Assembly: GCF_005144885.1 (NCBI RefSeq)
Contig: NZ_CP039690.1
Coordinates: 1,736,001 to 1,800,000 of the forward strand
Source of the DNA: Phreatobacter stygius
GTDB lineage: Bacteria > Pseudomonadota > Alphaproteobacteria > Rhizobiales > Phreatobacteraceae
DNA length: 64,000 nt
Direction of reading: 5' to 3'
The notes below the pieces were generated by a model, which worked only from the letters and a program-made list of their open reading frames with translations, did not search any database and was not told where the DNA came from. Made by a program: the position numbers and the translations under genes. Numbering within the stretch: the stretch's first letter is position 1; each line of letters starts with the position of its first letter. This document shows, piece after piece, positions 24,742 to 34,200 of this stretch.

Positions 24742-25269
24742 ATGCGTCACACCGCAGCCGTCCTTGCGCGCGTGCTTGCACCGATTTCACGACTGGCGCT
24801 CTGGATCTCGGGCCTCGGCCTCCTGGTCATGACCGTCTTTGTCGCCTGGCAGATCTTCGGCCGCTACGTGCTCAATTCATCGCCGAGCTGGACCGAACCG
24901 GCGGCGCTCCTGCTGATGAGCTGGTTCATCCTGCTCGGCTCGGCGGTCGGCGTGCGCGACGGCACCCATATGGGTTTCGAGATCGGCCTGCATTACGCGC
25001 CGCCGGTGCTGAAGATCGTGCTGATCCAGACGACCAATCTGCTGATCGTCTTCTTCGGCCTGTTCATGGCCTGGTACGGCTACGAACTGACCGTCGAGAC
25101 CTGGGCCGCCAAGATGCCCGGCATCAACCTGCCGCAGGGCGTCGACTACATGCCGCTGGCCGGCGGCGGGCTGCTGATCGCCCTGTTCTCGTTCGAAAAG
25201 CTCGTGCGCGTCATCGCCGACCCCGACGCCGCCATCAAGGCGGTCGAAGCCCCCAAAGTGGAGATCTGA
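24742..25269 (+). CDS. TRAP transporter small permease (DctQ family)
   Basis: This 175-residue inner-membrane protein has four hydrophobic helices. The DctQ hallmark is visible as WQIFGRYVLNSSPSWTEPAA (about residues 36-55) followed by LLLMSWFILLGSAVGVRDGT and HMGFE. It pairs with the large DctM subunit to form the sodium-driven TRAP permease. It lies 65 bases after dctP and four bases before dctM. Confidence 0.93.
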   Translation: MRHTAAVLARVLAPISRLALWISGLGLLVMTVFVAWQIFGRYVLNSSPSWTEPAALLLMSWFILLGSAVGVRDGTHMGFEIGLHYAPPVLKIVLIQTTNLLIVFFGLFMAWYGYELTVETWAAKMPGINLPQGVDYMPLAGGGLLIALFSFEKLVRVIADPDAAIKAVEAPKVEI

Positions 25270-25273
25270 CGCC

Positions 25274-26554
25274 GTGGAACTCTGGATACTCTTCGGCGTC
25301 TTCGGCGGCCTTCTGCTGATCGGCACGCCCGTCTCGTTCTGCCTCGGCATCGCCTCGCTGGCCACCGTCGTCTATATGGGCCTGCCGGCGATGGTGGTGT
25401 TCCAGCAGATCAATTCCGGCATGAACGCCTTCGCCATGCTGACCATCCCCTTCTTCATCTATGCCGGCGACCTGATGATGCGCGGCGGCATCGCCGACCG
25501 CCTCATTGCCTTCGCGGCGACGCTCGTCGGCCATCTCCGCGGCGGGCTCGGCCAGGTCAACGTGCTGGCCTCGATCTTTTTCGGCGGCATTTCCGGCTCG
25601 GCGGTGGCCGATGCCTCGGCGATCGGCGGCATCATGATCCCGCAAATGGCCAAGCGCGGCTACGACAAGGACTACGCGGTGAACGTCACGGCCAATGCCG
25701 CGATCATTGCGCTCTTGGTGCCGCCCTCGCACAACATGATCATCTATTCGCTCGCCGCCGGCGGCAATATCTCGATCGCCGACCTGTTCACCGCCGGCAT
25801 CGTGCCGGCCTTGCTGCTGGCGCTCGCCCTGATGATCACCGCCTATATCGTCGCGGTCCGGCGCGGTTATCCGGCCGAACCCTTTCCCGGCGGCATGGCG
25901 ATCGCCCGCGGTTTCGTCGTCGCGGTTCCCGGCCTCCTGTTGATCGGCATCATCTTCGGCGGCGTCCGCTCCGGCGTGTTCACCGCGACCGAGAGCTCCT
26001 GCATCGCGGTGCTCTATGCGCTGCTCCTGACGCTGGTGGTCTATCGCCAGCTCGACTGGAACGAGTTCGTCGATGCGACGCTCGGCGCGGTGCGCACCAC
26101 CGCCATGGTGCTGCTGGTCATCGGCACGGCCGGCGCCTTCGGCTGGCTGATGGCCTTCCTGCAGGTGCCGGCGGCGACCATCGCCTTCATGCGCCAGCTC
26201 TCCGACAATCCGGTCGTCATTCTGCTCCTGATCAACATCGTGCTGCTGGTGCTCGGCACCTTCATGGACATGGCGCCGATGATCATCATTTGCACGCCGA
26301 TCTTCCTGCCTGTCGTGAAGGCCTTCGGCGTCGACCCGATCCATTTCGGCGTGATCCTGATCCTCAATGCCGGTATCGGGCTGAACACGCCGCCGGTCGG
26401 CTCGGTGCAGTTCGTCGCCTGCGCCATCGGCAAGGTGACGATTGCCGAGAGCATGCGGACGATCTGGCCGTTCTACGGCGCTTCCGTCGCCGTGCTGCTG
26501 TTGATCACCTATGTGCCGGCCTTCTCGCTCTGGCTGCCCAATCTGTTCCGCTGA
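25274..26554 (+). CDS. TRAP transporter large permease (DctM family)
   Basis: This 426-residue protein has about twelve membrane helices and the DctM signatures LTIPFFIYAGDLMMRGGIAD (near residue 56), GQVNVLASIFFGGISGSAVA and DASAIGGIMIPQM (near residues 90-125), and NTPPVGSVQFV close to the end. It begins with GTG at 25274, with GGAG 10 bases upstream. It should carry out sodium-coupled import of the acid delivered by the DctP receptor. It is the third gene of the uronate operon. Confidence 0.95.
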   Translation: MELWILFGVFGGLLLIGTPVSFCLGIASLATVVYMGLPAMVVFQQINSGMNAFAMLTIPFFIYAGDLMMRGGIADRLIAFAATLVGHLRGGLGQVNVLASIFFGGISGSAVADASAIGGIMIPQMAKRGYDKDYAVNVTANAAIIALLVPPSHNMIIYSLAAGGNISIADLFTAGIVPALLLALALMITAYIVAVRRGYPAEPFPGGMAIARGFVVAVPGLLLIGIIFGGVRSGVFTATESSCIAVLYALLLTLVVYRQLDWNEFVDATLGAVRTTAMVLLVIGTAGAFGWLMAFLQVPAATIAFMRQLSDNPVVILLLINIVLLVLGTFMDMAPMIIICTPIFLPVVKAFGVDPIHFGVILILNAGIGLNTPPVGSVQFVACAIGKVTIAESMRTIWPFYGASVAVLLLITYVPAFSLWLPNLFR

Positions 26555-26582
26555 TTTCAGTCTCACCGCATCGGGGATTTCG

Positions 26583-27419
26583 ATGACCATCGACATTCGT
26601 CAAGCCTCACACCCGGAAGCCGCTGCCGGCTACGACACCGCGGCGCTGCGCCGGCACTTCCTGATCGAAAGCCTGTTCCAGCCGGGCGAGGTCAAACTGA
26701 CCTATTGGCATGTCGACCGCCTGGTGGTCGGCGGCGCGACACCGGTCAGGACGCCGCTGACGCTTCAGGCGGCCAGGGCGATCGGCACCGAGACCTTCCT
26801 GGAGCGGCGCGAGCTGGGCATCTGCAATATCGGCGGTCCCGGCCGCATCAGCTGCGACGGCGAGGCCTTCAGAGTGGCGCGGCGCGACATGCTTTATGTC
26901 GCCATGGGCACCAGGGAGGTGACCTTCGAGAGCACCGACCCGGCGAACCCGGCCCGGTTCTATCTCCTGAGCACGCCGGCCCATGCCCGCCACCGGACCG
27001 TGCTGGTGCGCGAGAGTGACGCCAATGCGGTCGAGCTCGGCAGCCAGGAACAGGCCAATAGCCGGACGCTGCGCCAATATATCATTCCCGGCCGGGTTGC
27101 CTCCTGCCAGCTGGTCATGGGCCTGACCACACTGAAGTCAGGCAATATCTGGAATACCATGCCGAGCCACGTCCACGACCGGCGTTGCGAGGCCTATCTC
27201 TATTTCGATCTCTCGGCGGACGCCCGGGTGTTCCACATGATGGGCGAGCCGGCCGAGACCCGCCATCTCGTCGTTGCCAACGAACAGGCGATCCTGTCGC
27301 CGGGCTGGTCGATCCATTCCGGTTGCGGCACGTCGGCTTATTCGTTCATCTGGGCGATGGGCGGCGACAACCAGGATTTCGCCGACATGGACATGGTGCC
27401 GATGGCGGAGCTCAGGTGA
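26583..27419 (+). CDS. kduI: 5-keto-4-deoxyuronate isomerase
   Basis: This 278-residue double-cupin enzyme converts 5-keto-4-deoxyuronate (DKI) to 2,5-diketo-3-deoxygluconate in pectin and glycosaminoglycan breakdown. The KduI start (MTIDIRQASHPEAAAGYDTA, then RRHFLIESLF) is clear. The zinc ligands are in MPSHVHDRRCEAYLYF (HxH..E) and the following GWSIHSGCGTSAYSFIWAMG; the length equals that of the E. coli enzyme. Its stop overlaps the kduD start (TGATG). It is fed by KdgF, encoded just downstream. Confidence 0.96.
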   Translation: MTIDIRQASHPEAAAGYDTAALRRHFLIESLFQPGEVKLTYWHVDRLVVGGATPVRTPLTLQAARAIGTETFLERRELGICNIGGPGRISCDGEAFRVARRDMLYVAMGTREVTFESTDPANPARFYLLSTPAHARHRTVLVRESDANAVELGSQEQANSRTLRQYIIPGRVASCQLVMGLTTLKSGNIWNTMPSHVHDRRCEAYLYFDLSADARVFHMMGEPAETRHLVVANEQAILSPGWSIHSGCGTSAYSFIWAMGGDNQDFADMDMVPMAELR

Positions 27420-28176
27420 TGACCAACCCGGTCAATTTTTCGCTCGCTGGCCGCCGCGCCCTGGTCACCGGCGCCAATACCGGCCTCGGCCAGGCGATCG
27501 CCATTGCTCTTGCCGTCGCCGGCGCCGACATCGTCGCCGTCGGCCGCTCGGCCATGGCCGAGACGGCGGTGACCGCGCTCGGCAGGCGTTTCCTGGCGAT
27601 CCAGGCCGATCTTTCGCGGATCGACGTGCTCGAGCCGGTGGTGGCCGAGGCGTCGATGAATGCCGGGCCGATCGACATCCTGGTCAACAATGCCGGCATC
27701 ATCCGGCGCGCCGACGCGCTCGATTTCACCGAGGCCGACTGGGACGACGTGATGAACCTCAATCTGAAGTCGGTGTTCTTTCTCAGCCAGGCGGTGGCCC
27801 GCCGCATGGTCGCCGACCGGCGCCGCGGGCGGATCATCAACATAGCCTCCATGCTGTCGTTTCAGGGGGCATCAGAATACCGTCCTACACTGCCTCCAAG
27901 AGCGGACTGGCGGGTCTCACCCGGCTTCTGGCCTGTGAATGGGCCCCGAAGGGCATCAACGTGAATGCCATCGCGCCGGGCTATTTCGTCACCAACAACA
28001 CTGCCGCCCTGCGCGCCGATCCGGAGCGCAACGCCGCCATCCTGGCGCGCATTCCCGCCGGCAAATGGGGCGAGCCCGGCGAGCTCGGCGGCGCCGCCGT
28101 GTTCCTCGCCTCCGATGCGGCAAGTTATGTCCATGGCACCGTGCTCGCCGTCGACGGCGGCTGGCTCGCGCGCTGA
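27419..28176 (+). pseudogene. kduD: 2-deoxy-D-gluconate 3-dehydrogenase-type SDR (KduD), frameshifted
   Basis: Two adjoining frames together encode a full SDR. The first (from ATG 27419) gives ALVTGANTGLGQAIAIAL, NNAGIIRRADALDFTEADWD and IINIASMLSFQG; the second, after the G-run at 27865-27869, resumes with IRIPSYTASKSGLAG and ends LAVDGGWLAR. Total length is 758 bases, one short of 253 codons, so a single missing G explains the break; without it the protein would have 252 residues, the usual KduD size. KduD reduces 2,5-diketo-3-deoxygluconate to 2-keto-3-deoxygluconate. All catalytic residues are present across the break (S, Y, K). A sequencing error in the homopolymer, programmed slippage, or a recent real mutation are all possible. 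Confidence 0.9.
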
Positions 28177-28190
28177 TCCGGAGGCCCGAC

Positions 28191-28532
28191 ATGACCCAGG
28201 GCAGCGACATCTATCTGCACGACGCCGACGTGCCGTGGCAGGACCTCGGCGGCGGCGTCAGACGCAAGGTCCTGTGCTACGACGCCTCCGTCATGCTGGT
28301 GCGCGTGGTCTTCGAGACCGGCGCGGTGGGCGCCGCGCACCACCACCCGCATATCCAGTGCACGCTGGTGGCCAGCGGCCGGTTCGAGATGACCATCGGC
28401 GGCGCCAAGCGCATCCTGACCGCCGGGGACAGCTTCATCGTGCCGACCGACGTGGTTCATTCCGCGCTGTGCCTGGAGGCCGGCGAACTGGTCGACACTT
28501 TCGCGCCGATGCGCGCGGATTTCGCCGGCTGA
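28191..28532 (+). CDS. kdgF: Cupin protein KdgF, unsaturated uronate ring-opening factor
   Basis: This 113-residue single-cupin protein has metal ligands in AAHHHPHIQCTLVASGRFEM near residue 45 and a last histidine in VPTDVVHSAL near residue 85. KdgF-type cupins convert 4,5-unsaturated uronate monomers to the linear DKI used by KduI. The pattern and the position directly after kduI-kduD support that role rather than a generic cupin. ATG at 28191 is preceded by CCGGAGG. Confidence 0.85.
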   Translation: MTQGSDIYLHDADVPWQDLGGGVRRKVLCYDASVMLVRVVFETGAVGAAHHHPHIQCTLVASGRFEMTIGGAKRILTAGDSFIVPTDVVHSALCLEAGELVDTFAPMRADFAG

Positions 28533-28629
28533 GGCCCGCGCAAGGCAGCCTTGGGCGCGCCGCCCTGGACATCCGCCTCATCTCGGCCACTCTCGCATCT
28601 GACTTTGTCGACCGGCAGCGAGAGGAACC

Positions 28630-29520
28630 GTGGAAGCGCTCTTCATCGGACAGACCTATATCGACGTGACACTGGTCGCCGACGCCATTCCGACCGGCGA
28701 CGACAAGGCCGTTGCCAAGGATTATGCGGTGTCGTTCGGCGGCAATGCGGTGACCGCCGCCTTTGCCGCCGCCAAGCTCGGCGTGTCACCCGACCTGCTC
28801 ACCTCGCTGGCGCATGACTGGCTCGGCCGCATGTTCTCCGACATGGCGGTGCGTTATGGCGTGTTCATCCATCCGCGCCCGGTGAAGCGCTCCTCGCTGT
28901 CCTTCGTCATCCCCAACAATGGCAAGCGCGCCATCCTGCGGGCCCGCGATGACGACTACCTGCACCCCTTCCCGACCCTCAACCTCGCCGGCTGCCGCAT
29001 CCTGCATCTCGATGGCCACCAGCCGGATGCCGCCATTGCCTATGCCCGGGCTTGCCGGGAGGCCGGCATCCCGACGTCACTCGACGGCGGCGGCCTGCGC
29101 TCGAACACCCACGACCTGCTCGAATTCATCGATATCGCCGTGGTCGCCGAGCGGCTGTGCGAGCAGATGGAACTGACGCCGACGGAAATGCTGACCTATC
29201 TGCATGCGCGCGGCTGCCGGATCGGCGCGGTGACGCTCGGCGAGCGCGGTCTGATCTGGATCGACGAGAAGGCGGAGAAACGCGAGATGCCGGCGCTGCG
29301 CGTCCCGGCCAGCCGGGTGATCGACACCAACGGCGCCGGCGACATCTTCCACGGCGCCTATCTGACCTCCTACCTGGCGCATCCCGAGGCTGGCTGGGAC
29401 GAGCATTTCCGCTTCGCCCGCGCGGCATCAGCTCATTCGGTCCAGAAGCTCGGCAATGAGGCGAGCCTGCCGACCTTGGCCGACATCGCCAAGGTCCGGG
29501 CGGAATTCGAACCCACCTGA
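28630..29520 (+). CDS. PfkB-family sugar kinase, probable 2-keto-3-deoxygluconate kinase
   Basis: This 296-residue ribokinase-fold protein shows a glycine motif in VSFGGNAVTAAFAAAKLGV (residue 35 onward) and the anion-hole/catalytic motif RVIDTNGAGDIFHGAYLTSY near residues 232-251. It begins with GTG at 28630 behind GAGAGGAAC. In the kdu pathway the next step after KduD is phosphorylation of 2-keto-3-deoxygluconate, so a KdgK role is the natural inference, but the sequence alone does not fix the substrate. The last 88 bases overlap a convergent minus-strand gene. Confidence 0.85.
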   Translation: MEALFIGQTYIDVTLVADAIPTGDDKAVAKDYAVSFGGNAVTAAFAAAKLGVSPDLLTSLAHDWLGRMFSDMAVRYGVFIHPRPVKRSSLSFVIPNNGKRAILRARDDDYLHPFPTLNLAGCRILHLDGHQPDAAIAYARACREAGIPTSLDGGGLRSNTHDLLEFIDIAVVAERLCEQMELTPTEMLTYLHARGCRIGAVTLGERGLIWIDEKAEKREMPALRVPASRVIDTNGAGDIFHGAYLTSYLAHPEAGWDEHFRFARAASAHSVQKLGNEASLPTLADIAKVRAEFEPT

Positions 29521-30002
29521 TCGTTGCAGCGGGTCTGCCAGCGGCTTGGCTTGCCGGTCGTGACAAAGGCGCCGTCGCGGATCGAATAATCGCTGGTTCC
29601 ATCAACGACATTGTCGATTACCCGGATCCGGCCGTCGTCGCCCTTGGTCAAGGTGAATCGGCGGCGCTGGCCGCTGGGCGGCAGCTGGATGACGAATTCG
29701 AACCGGCCATTCGACAGGACCCGACCCGACAGGACATCCAGTTCGTCACGCTCGCTGCCGAAATCACGGGGGTGAACCAGCCGGCCGCCGCGAACCGCAT
29801 AGGTCAGGCTGCCATTATCCCGGCTCGGTGGCGCCCTGCAGTCGAGCCGCCAGGTGCCGAGGATGCCCCAGCTGCGAGCCGCGGCGATATCGTCGGCCGG
29901 ACGCGCCAGGGCCGTCCCCGGCACGGCGGGAGCTGCCGCCGCGATCAGGATCGCCAGCCACGTGGCCAGTCGATCTGCCTTGCCGTCGACACAGCTCATC
30001 AC
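29433..30002 (-). CDS. Exported hypothetical protein
   Basis: This 189-residue protein has an N-terminal signal peptide (ATWLAILIAAAAPAVPGTAL, cleavage after ALA near residue 34). The mature part has alternating short strands: GILGTWRLDCRAPPSRDNGS, GRVLSNGRFEFVIQLPPSGQ, RRFTLTKGDDGRIRVID, and a late cysteine (WQTRCN) that could pair with the one in LDCR. It looks like a small periplasmic beta-barrel or lipocalin-like fold; no family is recognised. Translation may start at GTG 30002 (GGAG eight bases upstream) or ATG 29999. The 3' end overlaps the kinase gene by 88 bases on the opposite strand, and the C-terminal 25 residues are encoded only there. Confidence 0.65.
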   Translation of the reverse strand: MMSCVDGKADRLATWLAILIAAAAPAVPGTALARPADDIAAARSWGILGTWRLDCRAPPSRDNGSLTYAVRGGRLVHPRDFGSERDELDVLSGRVLSNGRFEFVIQLPPSGQRRRFTLTKGDDGRIRVIDNVVDGTSDYSIRDGAFVTTGKPSRWQTRCNDQVGSNSARTLAMSAKVGRLASLPSFWTE

Positions 30003-30151
30003 GCGGACATCTCCTCCTGTTGCGGTCGTCGCGACCCTAGGCCGCGTCGGAAAAACCGGTCAATGACCGTTTCGACGGGAACGCGGGGTTGAACCATCGG
30101 GCGATCACCCGCACTGTGCGGCGGCATCTCAAAAGCAATGGACAGTCCCGC

Positions 30152-31252
30152 ATGACCGCCGCCCGGCGCCCGAAATCCGTCATCACACCGATTCTTGCGC
30201 TGGTCGTCGCGCTGATCGGCACCTTCGTTCCGGCTGTGATCAGCGCCATTCCAGGCACGGGTGTCGTCTGGCCGCTGGTCGAATTTGCCGTATTGGTCGC
30301 CGCGGTCTTTGCCGCCATCCACCATGCCGACGTCGTCGCCCACCGCACCGGCGAGCCCTATGGCACGCTGGTGTTGACGCTTGCCGTGACCATCATCGAG
30401 GTGGCGCTGATCGTCTCGATCATGCTGGCCGGCGACGGCAGTCCGATGCTCGCCCGCGAAACCGTCTTCGCCGTCGTCATGGTGGTCTGCAACGGGCTCG
30501 TCGGCATCTGCATCATCCTGGGCGGGTTGCGTTATGGCGAGCAGGGCTTCCGGCTGCCCGGCGCCAGCGCCTATCTGGTCGTGCTCATGCCGCTGGCGAC
30601 CCTGACACTGATCCTGCCGAACTACACGACCAGCGTGCCCGGGCCGTTCTTCAACCTGACTCAGCTGATCTATGTCAGCGTCGCGACGCTGGTGCTCTAC
30701 GGCGTGTTTCTCTATGTCCAGACGGTGCGTCACCGCGACTATTTCCTGTCGGATTCCGGCATCTCGACACCGGATGAACATGCCCAGGTGCCAAGCGACC
30801 GCGAAGTCGCCCAGAGCGTCGCCCTGCTGATCCTGGCGCTGGTCGGCGTCGTGCTGCTCGCCAAACATTTTGCCGGTTCGGTCAAGATCGCGGTCAATTT
30901 TGTCGGGGCGCCGGTCGGTGCCATCGGCCTGTTGGTCGCCATGCTGGTGCTGCTGCCGGAAAGCATCGCCGCCATCCGCTCGGCCAAGCGCAACGAGCTG
31001 CAGAAGAGCCTCAACCTGGCGCTCGGCTCGTCGCTCGCCACCATCGGCCTGACCATTCCGGCGGTCTGCCTGGTCGCCATCGTGCTCAGCCAGCCGCTCG
31101 GCCTCGGCCTCGACAACCGCGACATGGTGGTGCTGATCCTGACCTTCGGCGTCAGCCTGGTCACCTTCGGCGGCGGCCGCACCAACATCCTGCCCGGCGT
31201 GGTCCACCTGGTGCTGTTCGCGACCTATGTCTTCCTGATCTTCGCGCCCTGA
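30152..31252 (+). CDS. Calcium/cation:proton antiporter (ChaA/CAX family)
   Basis: This 366-residue inner-membrane exchanger has about eleven helices in two homologous halves. The duplicated CaCA alpha motifs are GEPYGTLVLTLAVTIIEVAL near residue 70 and ALGSSLATIGLTIPAV near residue 290, each with polar residues in mid-helix. An acidic loop separates the halves (SDSGISTPDEHAQVPSDRE). Length and motifs match E. coli ChaA and the rhizobial y4hA-type ionic transporter, which expel Ca2+, Na+ or K+ in exchange for protons. ATG 30152 is preferred over an upstream TTG at 30089 because the extra residues are basic and unlike the family. Confidence 0.9.
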   Translation: MTAARRPKSVITPILALVVALIGTFVPAVISAIPGTGVVWPLVEFAVLVAAVFAAIHHADVVAHRTGEPYGTLVLTLAVTIIEVALIVSIMLAGDGSPMLARETVFAVVMVVCNGLVGICIILGGLRYGEQGFRLPGASAYLVVLMPLATLTLILPNYTTSVPGPFFNLTQLIYVSVATLVLYGVFLYVQTVRHRDYFLSDSGISTPDEHAQVPSDREVAQSVALLILALVGVVLLAKHFAGSVKIAVNFVGAPVGAIGLLVAMLVLLPESIAAIRSAKRNELQKSLNLALGSSLATIGLTIPAVCLVAIVLSQPLGLGLDNRDMVVLILTFGVSLVTFGGGRTNILPGVVHLVLFATYVFLIFAP

Positions 31253-31268
31253 CAGACGGGCGCGCGGG

Positions 31269-34200
31269 TTATTCGGCCGCCATCGGCAGCCGCAACTGCT
31301 CGGCGGCTTCCGGCTCGGCCGGTGCTGCCTGCTTGTGCGACGGCTTGACCCGGAACCAGACCGCATAGAGCGCCGGCAGGAACAAGAGCGTCAGGATCGT
31401 CGCGCCGAACAGGCCTGCGGCAATGGTGATCGCCATCGGACCAAAGAACAGCGAACGCGCCAGCGGGATCATCGCCAGCATCGCGGCCAGCGCCGTCAGC
31501 ACCACCGGGCGGGAGCGGCGCACGGTTGCCTCGATGATCGCGTCATGCAGCGAATAGCCGCTGGCCTGGTCCTCGTCGATCTGCTGCACCAGGATGACGG
31601 TGTTGCGCATGATCATGCCGGCGAGCGCGATGAGGCCGAGCAGCGCGACGAAACCGAATGGCGCGCCGGTCAGGTTGAGCCCGAAGGACGCACCGATCAG
31701 GCCGAGCGGCGCGGTCGAGAACACCAGGAACAGCCGGGAGAACGACTGCAGCTGCAGCATCAGCACGCTCAGCATGGCGAGCAGCATGACCGGGAACAGG
31801 ATGAAGATCGAGGTATTGGCTTTGGCCGATTCCTCGACCGCGCCGCCCTGCTCGATGCGCATGCCGGCCGGCAGCGCCGCGATCAGATCCTTCAGCGCCG
31901 TCTGCACCTGGGCGCTGACGACCGGCGGCTGGATGCCGTCGCGGACGTCGGAGCGAACCGTCATGGTCAGGTCGCGGTTGCGCCGCCACAGGATCGGGTC
32001 CTCCTGTTCGAACTCGATGCGGGCGACCTGTGCCAGCGGCACCGGAACGCCGCCGCGGGCAATGATGGTCAGATCGCCGATGCGGCCGAGATCGACGCGC
32101 TCGGGACCCACCGCGCGCGCCACGATATCGACCCGCTCGGTGCGGTCGCGCACGCTGGTGACCGTCACCCCCGAGAGCAGGGTCTGCAGCGTCTGCGCCA
32201 CGTCCTGAACGTTGAGGCCGAGCGAGCGGGCACGGTCCTGGTCGACCACCAGCTTGACCGAGGGCGACTGCTCGTTCCAGTCGAGATGCGGATCACGCGT
32301 GTTCGGGTTGCCGCGCATGATGTCGCGCACCTTGATCGCCACGTCGCGCACGGCCTGCGGCTCGATGCCGATCACCCGGAACTGCACGGGGAAGCCGACC
32401 GGCGGGCCGAAATTGAACCGGTCGACGCGCACCCGCGCCTCCGACAATTTGCCGCCCGCGACTTCCGCCTCGAGCCGCGTCTTGATGCGCTCGCGGGCTT
32501 CCAGATCCTTGGATATGATGACGATCTGCGCGAAGGACTCATCCGGCAATTGCGGATTGAGACCGAGCCAGAAGCGCGGTGAACCCTGGCCGACATAGGT
32601 CGTATAGGTCGTGATGTCGGGATCGCCCTTCAACATGGCTTCCGCGCGCTTGGCGGTTTCCAGCGACGAGGTGATCGCGGTGCCCTGGGGCAGGCGCATT
32701 TCGAAGAACAGCTCGGGCCGCTCGGAGATCGGGAAGAACTGCTGCTGAACCCGCCCGAAAGCGACGACCGCGCCGACGAACACCACCAGCGTGGTCGCGA
32801 CCACGAAGAACTTGTGATCGACCGACCAGCCGACCGCCCGGCGCAGGCCCCGATACATGCGGGTGTCGTAGATCGCATGCGGATCGGAATGGTCCGGCTG
32901 CGGCGGAGCCGGCTTGCCGCGCTTGGCCGCGCGGATCACCGCGCGCTCATATTTGCGCTGTTCCAGCTTGTGGAAGTCCGGCAGCAGCTTGGAGCCGAGA
33001 TAGGGCGTGAACACCACCGCGACGAACCAGGACACCATGAGCGCCAGGCCGACGACCCAGAAGATGCCGCCGGCATATTCGCCGACGGATGAATTGGCGA
33101 GACCGACCGGCAGGAAGCCGATGGCGGTCACCAAGGTGCCGGTCAGCATGGGGAAGGCGGTCGAGGTCCAGGCATAGGCGGCGGCCGACAGGCGGTCCCA
33201 GCCCTGCTCCATCTTCACCACCATCATTTCGACCGCGATGATGGCGTCATCGACCAGGAGGCCGAGCGCGATGATCAGTGCGCCGAGCGAAATGCGATGC
33301 AGGTCGATGCCGAGCGCGAACATGGCGATGAACACCACAGCCAGCACCATCGGCACCGACAGCGCCACGACGATGCCGGTGCGCCAGCCGAGCGACAGAA
33401 AGCTGACCAGAAGGACGATGGCCAGCGCCTCGACGAACGAACGGGCGAATTCCGAAATCGCGTGTTCGACCACTTTCGGCTGATCGGCGATCTGGCCGAG
33501 CTCGATGCCGACGGGGATGTCGCGGCGGAACTCGTCGCGGGCACGGGCCAGGTCCTCACCGAGCGTGGTGATATTGGCGCCCTTCTGCATGACCACGCCG
33601 ACCAGCAGGGCCTGCTGGCCCTCCTGGCGGATCAGATAGGTCGGTGGATCGACGAAACCGCGGGTGATCGTCGCGATGTCGCCGAGCCGGAAGATCCGGC
33701 CATTGACGTCGACAGGGGTTGCCGCCACCGCGGCGACGCCGTCGAGCGCACCGGTGACCCGCAGCGGCACGCGCGCCGATCCGGTATCGATCGTGCCGGC
33801 CGGCACCACGGCGTTCTGCCGCTGCAGGCTCTCGAAAATGGCGGAAGCCGGCACGCCCAGCGTGGCCAGCTTGGCATGACTGAATTCGACGAAGATGCGC
33901 TCGTCCTGCGCGCCGTAGAGATTGACCTTGGTGACGTTCGGCACGCGCAGCAGCCGGCTCTTCAGCCGCTCGGCGATGCGCTTCAGTTCGGCATAGCTGG
34001 CGCCGTCGCCGGTCAGGGTGAACAGCACCGAATCGACGTCGCCATATTCGTCGTTGACGTTGGGCCCGATCAGACCGGCCGGCAGCTCACCCCTGAGATC
34101 GTCGAGCTTCTTGCGGGTCTGGTAGAACAAGGTCGGCACGTCGCGCGCCGGCGTATTGTCGCGGAACACCAGCTGCATCGCGGTGAAGCCGGGCTTGGTA

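Noticed and set aside
27274-28176. A separate gene starting upstream in the frame of the second half of kduD
   Set aside because: The upstream part of that frame runs through kduI and gives no sensible protein; the second half is simply the C-terminus of the frameshifted SDR.
30138-30155. Short leader peptide frame before the antiporter (ATG at 30138, five codons and a stop overlapping the antiporter ATG)
   Set aside because: Too short and without regulatory codon content or an attenuator structure; probably chance.
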